A stretch of 64,000 nucleotides of DNA from Paraglaciecola polaris LMG 21857 (GTDB lineage: Bacteria > Pseudomonadota > Gammaproteobacteria > Enterobacterales > Alteromonadaceae), in NCBI RefSeq assembly GCF_000315055.1, contig NZ_BAER01000023.1, forward strand, positions 62,001 to 126,000. Direction: 5' to 3'. Position numbers and translations under genes: made by a program. The notes beneath the pieces are model-generated. The model was not told the DNA's origin. It made no database searches and was given only the letters and a program-made list of their open reading frames with translations. Below are positions 54,150 through 63,836 of the stretch, piece by piece (the stretch's first letter is position 1; the number at the start of each line of letters is the position of its first letter).

Positions 54150-57053
54150 ATGAAGAACACACAATTTTTTAAACCAGCTTTGTTGTCAATCGCCGTATCA
54201 ACGGCTATGTACTCGCATCACTCACTTGCCCAAGAAATAGCACAGGCGGAAGATGTTGAAGTTATTTCGGTGTCAGGTATTCGTGGTTCGCTTATCCGTG
54301 CTCAAGCGGTAAAAATGGAGAATACGTCTATTGTTGAAGCGATATCTGCGGAAGACATAGGTAAATTACCCGATTCTTCTATCGCGGAGTCTTTGGCGCG
54401 CTTGCCAGGCATGTCGGGTGAACGAGTGGGTGGACGTACGTCGGGTATCTCAGTACGCGGTTTCAAAGAAGATTTCACAGGCACCTCGTTAAATGGTCGT
54501 GAACTCATCGGCATCGGTGATAACCGTGGCGTTGAATACGACTTGTACCCATCAGAAATTATGACCGGTGCAACTATCTATAAAACCTCTGACGCCGCGC
54601 TTATGGTGCAAGGCATTGGTGGCACAGTTGATTTGCAAACTGTACGACCTTTACAAGCACAAGAAACATTAACCGTTAATGGCAACTATGAGCTGAGTGG
54701 TCGCGATTCAGACAATCCCGAGTTTGATAACAAGGGGCATCGTTTGTCTTTGTCGTTCGTCGAAAAATTCGCGGATGATACGATTGGCTTAGCCGTAGCG
54801 TTGGCGAGTACTGAGTCACCAAATAACCAGCGTAAGTACGGGGTGTGGGGTTACAATACCAACGATGATGGGCAAATCACCCCATCAGGGTTAGACACCC
54901 AAGCGATCAGCACAGTGTTAGAGCGTGACACTATTTCCGCCGTATTGCAGTTTCAACCCACTGAGAACTTAGATATTGTCATTGATGCCTTAGACATCAG
55001 CTATTCTGACTCAGGTGTTATACGCGGTTTTATTGAACCCTTCAGTGCCGAAGACGTGACCGGAACGGGTATTAATACCACAGGCACACAAGTCGGCGTG
55101 AATCCAGTTTTGAGAACCGACCCGTCGAAAAAAGACGGCGACTTACAAGTGTTCGGCTTAAATGTTGAGTATCACTTGAATGACAATTGGTCAGTTGAAG
55201 TTGACGTGGCTAACAGTGAATCCACTAAGCGTGACTTACGTGGTGAATCTTATGCGGGACTGGCACGAAATGGTGCGCTTGATTCATCAGGTTTTGGTAC
55301 ACGGAATTTTGAGATGAGCCAAGACGGGATTTTATTTACTGACTCAACAGGATTAGACGCCTTTGCTGATCCAGCAGCCCTACAATTGGCTGGCCCACAA
55401 GAGTGGGGTGGTGGTTTAGCGAATTTGGCTGATCAATTTACCAGTACTGAATTAACCGCCAATGGCTCGCCTTACAGTTATCTCAATGCGCAGGATGGAT
55501 TCTTAAACTACGCGGATTTTAGCGAAGAGCTCACCACCTATAAATTTGAAGTCGTTGGCTTACTCGACGGTGATGTCTTTACCAAAGTGACGGCGGGTGT
55601 GAACTACAGCGACCGATATAAAGACAAAGAGAACAAAGGCTTCTTTGCTACCTCTTCATCCTATCCATCTTCTAGCGTTATACCGCAAGAATACTTATAT
55701 AACGGCTTAGCCGATTTAACGTGGGCGGGCTTGGGGTATGTCGTGGCTTATGACGGTTTTGCACCTTATAACGACGGTGAATACACCCTTAATGACGCAG
55801 GCTTACTTGAGCCTGACCGTTTAGGGGATACCTATGTGGTAGAAGAAGAAGTCACCACGTTATACGCAAAAGTAGACTTTAATACTGAACTAGGTGACTT
55901 CCCTGTGATGGGTAATATTGGTTTGCAATACGTGCAAACGGACCAATCTTCATCTGGTTATACAGGTGTGGTTGGCGCTAACTTCGCCGTATGTGACGCC
56001 GATAACGACCAGCAAATAGATGCTGACTGTAAAGTGTCGGTCAGTACAGATTATAGCCATGTGTTACCTAGCTTAAACGTGAGTGTGGAAGTGGCGGACA
56101 ATAAATTTGTGCGCTTTGCGGCCAATAAAACGATTAGTCGTGCGCGAATCGATCAAATGAAAGCGTCTGGCTTCGTGAAGTTTGACCAAAATATCGACCA
56201 AATTGCGATCCCTAATACCCAAGCAGCGGTAGATGAATACGGCTCACCTTGGTCTAAGTTTGCTGGTAACCCGTTACTGAAACCACTGGAAGCCAATAAC
56301 TTTGATTTGTCTTTCGAGAACTACTTTGAAGATGAAGGTTATGTCTCAGCCGCTATCTTTTATAAAGATTTGGTTAATTGGACGCGGGATGGTGACCTAG
56401 GCATTAATTTCCGTAATGATGTTACCAATGGTGGCGCAGATTATTTCATCCCTGGATTTCATGACCGTATTGCGTCTGAAGATGGCCTGTATGGTCCAGC
56501 GAACACCCCTTATTCAGCGGGTGATGTGATAACGCCGCCAGACTTCGGAAGTTACTCTTTCTTTGAAGATGGCTTAACCGGTGAAGTAAAAGGCTTGGAG
56601 TTAACGGCAAACGTACCTTTGAATATGTTAGCAGATGCCCTAGAAGGCTTTGGTATAGCAGCATCGGCTACCTTAATTGATGCTGAGTTAGAAGATGGTA
56701 CTGCCATTCCCGGGCAATCGGATCGCACCTATTCCGTCACGGCCTATTACGCCATGGGCGGTTTTGAAGTACGTTTAGCGGGGACTGACCGTTCTGAATT
56801 CAGCACCTATCAGCGTGGTGGTTCAAACAAGATTGAAACATCTACCCGTAATGCTGTGACCTTACTAGATGCGCAAATCAGTTACGACTTTGAGGATTCT
56901 GATATCCATTATTTGCAAGGATTACGCGTGTCATTACAAGGCACCAATTTGACTGATGTGGATGAAGAAACGGTTGACGACAATGGTATTGTGACCACGC
57001 GCCGCCAGTTCGGTCCGTCTTATATGGTTAACTTTAACTATGCTTTCTATTAA
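54150..57053 (+). CDS. TonB-dependent outer membrane receptor, probable sucrose uptake
   Basis: A 967-residue receptor. A signal peptide ends near SLAQ (28). The TonB-box region is DVEVISVSGIRGS, and the plug follows (EAISAEDIGKLPDSSIAESLARLPGMSGERVGGRTSGISVRG). A 22-strand-type barrel then ends in the aromatic MVNFNYAFY. It is of the Caulobacter/Xanthomonas carbohydrate-receptor type. GAGGA lies before the ATG. Its location downstream of the permease in the amylosucrase locus makes sucrose or sucrose-containing sugars the inferred ligand. A terminator follows directly. Confidence 0.9.
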   Translation: MKNTQFFKPALLSIAVSTAMYSHHSLAQEIAQAEDVEVISVSGIRGSLIRAQAVKMENTSIVEAISAEDIGKLPDSSIAESLARLPGMSGERVGGRTSGISVRGFKEDFTGTSLNGRELIGIGDNRGVEYDLYPSEIMTGATIYKTSDAALMVQGIGGTVDLQTVRPLQAQETLTVNGNYELSGRDSDNPEFDNKGHRLSLSFVEKFADDTIGLAVALASTESPNNQRKYGVWGYNTNDDGQITPSGLDTQAISTVLERDTISAVLQFQPTENLDIVIDALDISYSDSGVIRGFIEPFSAEDVTGTGINTTGTQVGVNPVLRTDPSKKDGDLQVFGLNVEYHLNDNWSVEVDVANSESTKRDLRGESYAGLARNGALDSSGFGTRNFEMSQDGILFTDSTGLDAFADPAALQLAGPQEWGGGLANLADQFTSTELTANGSPYSYLNAQDGFLNYADFSEELTTYKFEVVGLLDGDVFTKVTAGVNYSDRYKDKENKGFFATSSSYPSSSVIPQEYLYNGLADLTWAGLGYVVAYDGFAPYNDGEYTLNDAGLLEPDRLGDTYVVEEEVTTLYAKVDFNTELGDFPVMGNIGLQYVQTDQSSSGYTGVVGANFAVCDADNDQQIDADCKVSVSTDYSHVLPSLNVSVEVADNKFVRFAANKTISRARIDQMKASGFVKFDQNIDQIAIPNTQAAVDEYGSPWSKFAGNPLLKPLEANNFDLSFENYFEDEGYVSAAIFYKDLVNWTRDGDLGINFRNDVTNGGADYFIPGFHDRIASEDGLYGPANTPYSAGDVITPPDFGSYSFFEDGLTGEVKGLELTANVPLNMLADALEGFGIAASATLIDAELEDGTAIPGQSDRTYSVTAYYAMGGFEVRLAGTDRSEFSTYQRGGSNKIETSTRNAVTLLDAQISYDFEDSDIHYLQGLRVSLQGTNLTDVDEETVDDNGIVTTRRQFGPSYMVNFNYAFY

Positions 57054-57068
57054 ATAATACAGGGTATT

Positions 57069-57105
57069 GGCCCCTCAGCATCTTCGCTGCAGGGGCCTTT
57101 TTTTT
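57069..57105 (+). terminator. Rho-independent terminator of the sucrose receptor gene
   Basis: GGCCCCTCAGC, loop ATCTTC, GCTGCAGGGGCC with one bulged base, followed by eight T. Strong form. Confidence 0.9.
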
Positions 57106-57460
57106 GCTTAATTGATTGGGCTTTGCGTAACCCCAGAGTGACTAAGGTGTATAAATTTTAGCGGCTTAACAACCTCCGCTAGTTAAATGCTTGCAAGTCT
57201 AGCTACCCCATGCTGAGTTTTTAGCGCGTTTCAGCAAATATCCGTCTTGATAAAGTGAATTGGCAAAGCAATCCTATGACGTATGAAATTAAGGAGTAAG
57301 AAGGAACGGCAAAAGACGTTCTGACACTAGATATGCAACTTGGCAGCGGTGCGGCGATAACGTTCCATAAGCTCGACTAAATGAACGCAAGCGCAGTGGG
57401 TATCTTGTACCCAGTATATTTTGCGTTATACTGCGCGGGTCTTAACTAGTTGGGTGAATT
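57106..57460. other. Intergenic region upstream of the DUF3010 gene
   Basis: About 355 bp without a convincing gene. A hairpin TGGGTA, TCTTG, TACCCA lies at 57397-57413, overlapping the candidate promoter -35. Nothing else was recognised. Confidence 0.45.
57405..57432 (+). promoter_or_regulatory. Candidate sigma-70 promoter of the DUF3010 gene
   Basis: TTGTAC, a 16 bp spacer, TATACT lie about 30 bp before the ATG at 57461. The -35 falls within a small palindrome (57397-57413) that could be an operator. Confidence 0.5.
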
Positions 57461-57907
57461 ATGAGAGTTTGTGGTGTTGAATTAAATAGTAACGATGTGA
57501 ATGTGTGTTTATTGTCTTTGGCAGACGAGGTGTTTCAACTGCCCGATTTTCGCAGTCGTCGCTTGACCTTAACCGATATAAATAGCAGCAAAGATTTGCG
57601 CTATTTTCAGCAAACTTTCGCCAAGCTAATGAGCGATTACAAAGTTGATAAAGTGGTTATTCGTCAGCGTCCTATGAAAGGCAAATTTGCTGGTGGTGCC
57701 GTGGGCTTTAAATTAGAAGCGGCGATAGAGCTTATCGCTGATTTAGATGTGACGATTATGTCATCAACCGATATCAAAGAATCGCTAAAGCGCAACCCAG
57801 TGCATATCCCTTATGGTGATACTGGCCTTAAAATGTATCAAGAAGTCGCGTTTAATACCGCATTCGCTTATTTGATGAAAGATAAGTACGCCCCAAGAGA
57901 AGACTAG
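57461..57907 (+). CDS. DUF3010 family protein
   Basis: A 148-residue soluble protein beginning MRVCGVELNSNDVNVCLL, with an RNase H-like/RuvX-like strand order, and KVVIRQRPMKGKFAGGAVGFKLEAAIELI typical of DUF3010. The early Glu and the later IKESLKRNP and YQEVAFNTA fit the family. Function unknown; a nuclease-like fold is plausible but unproven. It is followed by its own terminator. Confidence 0.85.
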   Translation: MRVCGVELNSNDVNVCLLSLADEVFQLPDFRSRRLTLTDINSSKDLRYFQQTFAKLMSDYKVDKVVIRQRPMKGKFAGGAVGFKLEAAIELIADLDVTIMSSTDIKESLKRNPVHIPYGDTGLKMYQEVAFNTAFAYLMKDKYAPRED

Positions 57908-57936
57908 TCCTGTAAAGATAGCATTATTTATTGTTT

Positions 57937-57960
57937 AAAAAGGCGCTTAGCGCCTTTTTT
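57937..57960. terminator. Bidirectional terminator between DUF3010 and the NRAMP-like gene
   Basis: AAAAAGGCGC TTA GCGCCTTTTTT. Stem plus A and T runs on both sides, between convergent genes. Confidence 0.85.
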
Positions 57961-58004
57961 ACTGCCGGTATTTTAACGGATTATATTCGTTGCAAGGACG
58001 GCAG

Positions 58005-59231
58005 TTACATCACCGAGAGTGATTTCAGCACTAAACGTACGCCTAGACCCACGGACACTAAAAATACTAATGCCCCCAAACCATTGGCTAGCATTCCATT
58101 GGTGTGTTTGCCTAGCAATGCCTTGTTATTCATGGTGTAAAGTAAGAATGCAGCGATGATGGGCAGTAATAAGCCATTGGCGAACTGAGCGCCGATAATG
58201 ATATTAATCGGTTTTGCTCCGCTGAGTGCAAATACCACCCCAACAATCAACACACTTAAGCTCACACTGCGAAAAATGAGCTCGCGTATTTTCGCTTTCG
58301 GGTTAATGATTTCTGTGATGGCGTATGCCGTTGCCAGTGGTGCAGTGAGTGAACTGCTTAATCCGGCGGCAAGTAGACCCGCGCCCAATAAATACTTGGA
58401 AAAGGAACCGAAAAGGGGCTCCAGTTGAATGGCCATGTCGGCCGCACTACTGGCACCTAACCCTCTGGAAAATAAACTAGCTGCGGCCGTGGACACAATG
58501 AACATAGCTACCAATCCACCTAGACCAATAGAGATAACCGAGTCGGCTCGGGCAGCAGGTAAATCAGCTTCACCTTGCCAGCGTGCTTTCGCGGCTGAGG
58601 CGTGTAAAAACAGATTATAAGGCACCACGGTCGTGCCGATTAAAGCCACCACTGTGATCAGGCTGTCATCGGGTAAGGTTGGCGTAAACAAGCCATGGGC
58701 AAATGCCGAGAGATCGGGTTGGCTGACAACAAATGTACCGATAAACGCCACGCCCATAAATAGCACCAATACCATTAATAAGCGCTCAACCTGACGGTAG
58801 CTACCGCGCCATAACGCCAAACCTGCTACGGTCGCGATACTCAATATCGTCCATGTAAAAGACGCATCACTAGGGCCGCTTAATATTGCACTGACGCCCA
58901 GTGCAGCACCGGACAAGTTACCTGCTTCATAGGCTGCGTTACCGCCATACAAAGCGAGGGCAATTAAACCAAATAGCGGCCATCGCCATATGGAGTGTTG
59001 CAGGCTTTCGCGCAATGCTTCTCCTAAGCCTTTTTGCGCTATGGTGCCTAAGCGGCCTGACATTTCTTGAAAAATAATGGTGGCTATGGTGGCAAACAAT
59101 AACGCCCACAGTAGTACGTAGCCAAAATTAGCTCCGGCCAACGTACAAACTGTCACTGTACCTGGGCCAATAAACGCTGCGGCGACAAGCGCGCCCGGGC
59201 CAACGTTTTTAATGAAATTCAGTGAGGGCAT
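58005..59231 (-). CDS. NRAMP-family transporter lacking the canonical metal-binding residues
   Basis: A 408-residue protein with about eleven membrane helices in the NRAMP (LeuT-fold) family. The TM1 motif DPGN, which holds two metal ligands, reads GPGT (residues 22-25). In TM6 the canonical Met-Pro-His reads V203-P204-Y205 (TTVVPYNLFLH). Ligand Asp, Asn and Met are thus all replaced, so divalent-metal transport is doubtful. A related protein, YcsG, lies in the 5-oxoprolinase operon of B. subtilis, and this gene is divergent from a 5-oxoprolinase. I infer an organic substrate such as 5-oxoproline. The ATG has AGGA upstream. Confidence 0.88.
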   Translation of the reverse strand: MPSLNFIKNVGPGALVAAAFIGPGTVTVCTLAGANFGYVLLWALLFATIATIIFQEMSGRLGTIAQKGLGEALRESLQHSIWRWPLFGLIALALYGGNAAYEAGNLSGAALGVSAILSGPSDASFTWTILSIATVAGLALWRGSYRQVERLLMVLVLFMGVAFIGTFVVSQPDLSAFAHGLFTPTLPDDSLITVVALIGTTVVPYNLFLHASAAKARWQGEADLPAARADSVISIGLGGLVAMFIVSTAAASLFSRGLGASSAADMAIQLEPLFGSFSKYLLGAGLLAAGLSSSLTAPLATAYAITEIINPKAKIRELIFRSVSLSVLIVGVVFALSGAKPINIIIGAQFANGLLLPIIAAFLLYTMNNKALLGKHTNGMLANGLGALVFLVSVGLGVRLVLKSLSVM

Positions 59232-59434
59232 TATTCTTCATTCCTATGTGCACGCTTGAGCGTATCTAATGTCGTTAGGCAATATCAGTTAAGCATATTT
59301 GCTCACGTTGATGATGCGCCAACTTAGCAACATAAAAAACGCATATCAACATTATATTTATAAAATGTTGATAAATTGTCATTGTATGGTTAGATTGATC
59401 CCAGATAAAGCATTCAATCTGGGGATGAAGACAC

Positions 59435-62400
59435 ATGAGCAGCACAGCAAACAAATCGAGTAAGCCTATTCAAAATCCGAGTCAGGCGATCAGCAATGCC
59501 GATAGCCCCTGTTGGGATTTCTGGGTCGACCGCGGAGGAACATTTACGGATATCGTGGCCAAAGATCCGCAAAATCGTTTGCTGACCAAAAAGTTGCTCT
59601 CTGAAAACCCCACCGCATACGAAGACGCTGCGCTGCAAGGGATCCGCGATTTTCTTGGTATCGATGGTGATGCCCCTATCCCAACCCATTTAATTGGCAG
59701 TGTTAAAATGGGTACCACGGTTGCGACAAATGCCTTGCTTGAACGCAAAGGGGAGCCGACCGTGTTGGCGATCACCCAAGGGTTACGGGATGTGCTGGAA
59801 ATTGGCTATCAAGTACGCCCCAAAACCTTTGCCCTAAATATTGAAAAGCCCGAGTTGTTGTATCAAGACGTGATTGAAGTGACTGAGCGGTTTGATAATG
59901 ACGGTAACGTGCTTGTGCCGTTAGACGAGCAAGCAGTGCGACGCAATCTTCAGCAGCAATATGTTGCTGGGTATCGCAGTGTGGCTATAGTACTCATGCA
60001 TGCTTACAAATACCCAGAGCATGAATTACGTGTTGCCCACATTGCTAAAGAAATTGGCTTTAGCCAAATCAGCACCAGCCATGATGTCAGCCCTATGGTG
60101 CGTATTGTACCCAGAGGTGATACCACAGTCGTTGATGCGTATTTATCGCCTATTTTACGCCGTTATGTGCAGCGGGTGGGCGCCGCTATCGGGGCAAACA
60201 CGGATGACCAGCCTCAACAAGAAGGGCAGCAAAGCAGCAACAAACGCTTGCAGTTTATGCGCTCATCTGGAGGCTTGACGGCCGCCAGTAAATTCCAAGG
60301 GCGGGATGCGATATTGTCTGGGCCAGCAGGTGGCATTATTGGCGCGGTACGCACCAGTGAATTAGCAGGTTTTAATAAAATCATCGGCTTTGATATGGGC
60401 GGTACGTCTACCGACGTTTCCCATTACGCCGGTGACTATGAGCGTGCATTTGAAACCCAAGTCGCTGGCGTGCGCATGAGTGTACCTATGATGAGTGTGC
60501 ATACAGTGGCCGCCGGGGGCGGCTCAGTGTTACATTTTGACGAACAGCGTTTTCGGGTTGGGCCTGAGTCAGCTGGGGCATTTCCTGGGCCCATGTCTTA
60601 TCGAAATGGCGGGCCGTTAACCGTCACTGATGCCAATGTATGTTTAGGCAAAGTCGATCCACGTTTTTTCCCAAAATTATTTGGTCCAGAGCACAAGCAA
60701 GCCATTGACGATAAAGTGGTTAAAAGCGCCTTTAATGCCATCGCGCAAAAACAGGGAATGGATGCCAGCGGCGAGCAAGTGGCCGAAGGTTTTTTAACCA
60801 TTGCCATTGAGCATATGGCGCAAGCGATTAAGAAAATATCCATTGAGCGCGGTTACGATGTACAACAATATGCCTTGACCTGTTTTGGTGGTGCGGGCGG
60901 GCAGCACGCCTGTTTAGTGGCTGATCGTTTGGGTATGCAGACTATTTTCATTCATCCTTTCGCCAGCATCTTATCTGCTTATGGTATGGGACTGGCTGAT
61001 GTTCGTAGCCAGCGAACTGAGACGTTCCAGCATGTAATGGATGCCAGCAGTTTGGCTGATTTGCATCAGGCATTTTCCCGCCTGAAAGCCCATACCGGTA
61101 ATGAGCTTACGGAGCAAGGTATAACCAGCGACGCGCAAACCCATAGCGCAACCGTGTTTTTACGTTACCAAGGAACTGATACGACCTTGCCTATTGTGCA
61201 AGGCTCGATAACACAGATGCAAGCCGAGTTTGAGAGCGTACATTTGGCCCAGTATGGCTTTATTTCCCCAGATAAAGAGATCATTATTGAATCGATCTCC
61301 ATGGAATCTGCTGGTGGCGGGCAACATATTGACGAGCCAGTTTATCCCCTTATCGATAGTGGTTTACCCCAGGCCCAAGAAAAAACTCAAATCTTCTCTG
61401 CTGGGCAGTGGCATAACACCCCCATTTATCAATTGAATCAGTTGCTTCCTGGTCATAAAGTGCAAGGCCCAGCCATTATCATAGAAGACAATGGTACTGT
61501 CATAGTCGAGCCTAACTGGACTGCGAATATGACTGCGCACAAGCATTTAGTTTTACACAAAGCGCAAACGGCCAGTGCGGCAAAAACGTCAAATAATGAT
61601 ATTTCAGCCACGGACAAAAAACAGCAGAATAAGCCAGAACAGGGGCAAAGCGATCCGGTGTTGGTCGAGATTTTCAATAATCAATTTATGTCTATTGCTG
61701 AGCAAATGGGCATAGTGCTGCGTAACACCTCGTCCTCGGTGAACATCAAAGAGCGGTTAGACTTTTCCTGTGCAGTGTTCGACCTAAGCGGGCGCTTAAT
61801 TGCCAATGCGCCACATATTCCAGTGCATTTAGGCTCAATGGACGCCACAGTCAAAGTGTTGATAAAAAGTGGTTTAAGCATAGAGGCCGGGGATGTCTTT
61901 ATTCACAATGATCCCTTCAATGGTGGTTCACATTTACCCGATGTGACGGTAATTACGCCGATATTCGACCAGCATAATGAACAGGTTATATTCTATGTAG
62001 CCAGTCGAGCGCATCACGCAGACATTGGTGGTATCGCACCGGGCTCAATGTCACCCAAAGCGAAAACCATTATCGAAGAAGGGGTGATTATTCCGTGTAT
62101 GAAACTCGTCTCAAAAGGACAGTTTTTGCAGGATGAATTAGAAACCTTGATGCTTGGGGCAAAATACCCAGTACGAAATTTCGCGCAAAATGTCGCTGAC
62201 CTGCATGCACAAATTGGCGCAAATCGCCGCGGGTACCAAGAGCTACTTAAACTCATCAATGAATACACTCTGCCTGTAGTGAACACCTATACCCAGCACA
62301 TTATGGATAACGCCGAAGAAAGCGTGCGTCGCACGATAGACTCGTTGGAAGGCGGCCAGTACAGCTATGAAATGGATGGCGGCTTGCGCATCTGCGTTAA

Positions 62401-63187
62401 GGTTGATGTTGACAGAACCACCCGCAGTGCAAGTATCGATTTCACCGGAACCAGCGCACAACAACCGAGTAACTTCAACGCGCCAGCGGCCATCACCCAA
62501 GCGGTGGTGCTGTATGTATTTCGTTGTTTGGTGGATAGTGATATTCCACTTAACGCAGGCTGTATGCGCCCACTGACGATCACTGTGCCACAGGGCTCTA
62601 TGCTCAACCCTGTTTATCCCGCTGCCGTCGTGGCGGGTAACGTTGAGGTTAGCCAAGCGGCGACCAATGCGTTATTTGGTGCGATGGGTACCTTAGGCAT
62701 GAGTCAAGGGACCATGAACAACCTAACTTTTGGTAATGACGAGTATCAGTACTACGAAACGATATGCTCTGGCGCGCCGGCTGGACCTGGCTTTCACGGT
62801 GCAGCAGCGGTACATACCCATATGACGAATTCACGTTTAACGGATCCTGAGATACTTGAGTCACGTTATCCGGTTTTACTCGATAAATTTGTGGTACGCC
62901 GTGACTCAGGAGGCAAAGGACAATGGCATGCCGGGGACGGTATAGAAAGGCGTATTCGCTTCTTAGCCAATATGCAGTGCGCGATTTTGTCTGGCCATCG
63001 TGAAGTACCGCTCGCTGGTGTGAAAGGTGGCCAAGCAGGGGAGCTTGGGCACAATTGGATTGAGCGCGACGGCCAAAAATGGTGCGACCTTGGTGGTAGC
63101 AACGAGAGCGAAGTACAATCTGGCGATGTTGTGGTTATTCAAACCCCCACTGGCGGCGGATTTGGCCGAATCAGCGAAGATCAATAA
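59435..63187 (+). CDS. Fused hydantoinase A/B, 5-oxoprolinase (ATP-hydrolysing) type
   Basis: A 1250-residue fusion. The HyuA-like half (to about 700) has FWVDRGGTFTDIVAKDP, KMGTTVATNALLERKGEP, GFDMGGTSTDVSHY and SVHTVAAGGGSVLHFDEQ, an actin/hexokinase-type ATP site. The HyuB-like half (from about 742) has NTSSSVNIKERLDFSCAVFD, HIPVHLGSM, NDPFNGGSHLPDVTV and a C-terminal GGGFG. A Ser/Lys/Gln-rich linker joins them (about 705-742). This fused form matches eukaryotic-like OPLAH, converting 5-oxoproline to glutamate with ATP, although hydantoinases share the fold. It is divergent from the NRAMP-like gene and followed by a regulator. Confidence 0.92.
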   Translation: MSSTANKSSKPIQNPSQAISNADSPCWDFWVDRGGTFTDIVAKDPQNRLLTKKLLSENPTAYEDAALQGIRDFLGIDGDAPIPTHLIGSVKMGTTVATNALLERKGEPTVLAITQGLRDVLEIGYQVRPKTFALNIEKPELLYQDVIEVTERFDNDGNVLVPLDEQAVRRNLQQQYVAGYRSVAIVLMHAYKYPEHELRVAHIAKEIGFSQISTSHDVSPMVRIVPRGDTTVVDAYLSPILRRYVQRVGAAIGANTDDQPQQEGQQSSNKRLQFMRSSGGLTAASKFQGRDAILSGPAGGIIGAVRTSELAGFNKIIGFDMGGTSTDVSHYAGDYERAFETQVAGVRMSVPMMSVHTVAAGGGSVLHFDEQRFRVGPESAGAFPGPMSYRNGGPLTVTDANVCLGKVDPRFFPKLFGPEHKQAIDDKVVKSAFNAIAQKQGMDASGEQVAEGFLTIAIEHMAQAIKKISIERGYDVQQYALTCFGGAGGQHACLVADRLGMQTIFIHPFASILSAYGMGLADVRSQRTETFQHVMDASSLADLHQAFSRLKAHTGNELTEQGITSDAQTHSATVFLRYQGTDTTLPIVQGSITQMQAEFESVHLAQYGFISPDKEIIIESISMESAGGGQHIDEPVYPLIDSGLPQAQEKTQIFSAGQWHNTPIYQLNQLLPGHKVQGPAIIIEDNGTVIVEPNWTANMTAHKHLVLHKAQTASAAKTSNNDISATDKKQQNKPEQGQSDPVLVEIFNNQFMSIAEQMGIVLRNTSSSVNIKERLDFSCAVFDLSGRLIANAPHIPVHLGSMDATVKVLIKSGLSIEAGDVFIHNDPFNGGSHLPDVTVITPIFDQHNEQVIFYVASRAHHADIGGIAPGSMSPKAKTIIEEGVIIPCMKLVSKGQFLQDELETLMLGAKYPVRNFAQNVADLHAQIGANRRGYQELLKLINEYTLPVVNTYTQHIMDNAEESVRRTIDSLEGGQYSYEMDGGLRICVKVDVDRTTRSASIDFTGTSAQQPSNFNAPAAITQAVVLYVFRCLVDSDIPLNAGCMRPLTITVPQGSMLNPVYPAAVVAGNVEVSQAATNALFGAMGTLGMSQGTMNNLTFGNDEYQYYETICSGAPAGPGFHGAAAVHTHMTNSRLTDPEILESRYPVLLDKFVVRRDSGGKGQWHAGDGIERRIRFLANMQCAILSGHREVPLAGVKGGQAGELGHNWIERDGQKWCDLGGSNESEVQSGDVVVIQTPTGGGFGRISEDQ

Positions 63188-63263
63188 TGTTTTTGGCAAC
63201 TTATAGTGGGCTAAAAACAAGCATACAACAAATATCGTAAATCCAGTAACAGAGAGTAATGCC

Positions 63264-63836
63264 GTGAGTAAAGAAAAAAAACAGGCTGAAGGCTTAACAC
63301 GCAATAACCCGCAAGGCGGAACTGTTCATGGGCACGGGCAAAAAATAGTGTCATCTGAGCACTTAGCCTCCCCTGAAAACTGGCCTTTGTCTGAAGTGGA
63401 ATATGGCATGACAATCGTCTACAACGCGTTTTCACAATGGATGGTGCGCTGCGCCACAGCGTCCGGTATTGGTGAGCTGGCGGTGTTAGATATTCTTATT
63501 CTGCACAACATTAATCACCGAGGCCGGGAAAAACGCCTGAATGATATTGCCTTCATGCTCAATATCATTGATACCCATACAGTCAACTACGCCATAAAAA
63601 AACTGCTTAAACTTGAATTAGTCGTCGGCAGCAAGCGCGGTAAAGAAATTTTTTACGCAACGTCAGATAAAGGTCGCGCAGCCTGCGAAGAGTACGGCCG
63701 AGTGCGTGAGCAGTGTTTGCTTGATGGTTTAAAATTGTTAGATGTAGACGCCGACCAGTTGGTGACGTTAGCGGCTACCCTACGTTCGATGTCTGGATTG
63801 TACGACCAAGCATCTCGCGCGGCTGCGTCTTTGTAA
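63264..63836 (+). CDS. COG5631-type winged-helix (MarR-like) regulator
   Basis: A 190-residue DNA-binding protein. The wHTH core includes GELAVLDILILHNINHRGREKRLNDIAFMLNIIDTHTVNYAIKKLLKLELVVGSKRGKEIFYATSDKGRAACEEY, similar to the predicted MarR-like family COG5631. The start is a GTG at 63264. It lies 76 nt after the oxoprolinase gene, so it is probably a pathway-specific regulator of that gene and the divergent NRAMP-like gene. This is inferred from position; members of this family often neighbour oxoprolinase/hydantoinase genes. Confidence 0.85.
   Translation: MSKEKKQAEGLTRNNPQGGTVHGHGQKIVSSEHLASPENWPLSEVEYGMTIVYNAFSQWMVRCATASGIGELAVLDILILHNINHRGREKRLNDIAFMLNIIDTHTVNYAIKKLLKLELVVGSKRGKEIFYATSDKGRAACEEYGRVREQCLLDGLKLLDVDADQLVTLAATLRSMSGLYDQASRAAASL

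Noticed and set aside
57931-58140. Small plus-strand open frame starting at the terminator before the NRAMP-like gene
   Set aside because: It begins within a rho-independent terminator and then runs antisense to the conserved NRAMP C terminus.
62243-62656. Open frame of 137 codons opposite the oxoprolinase gene
   Set aside because: The opposite strand encodes conserved HyuB-domain motifs; this frame is a by-product.
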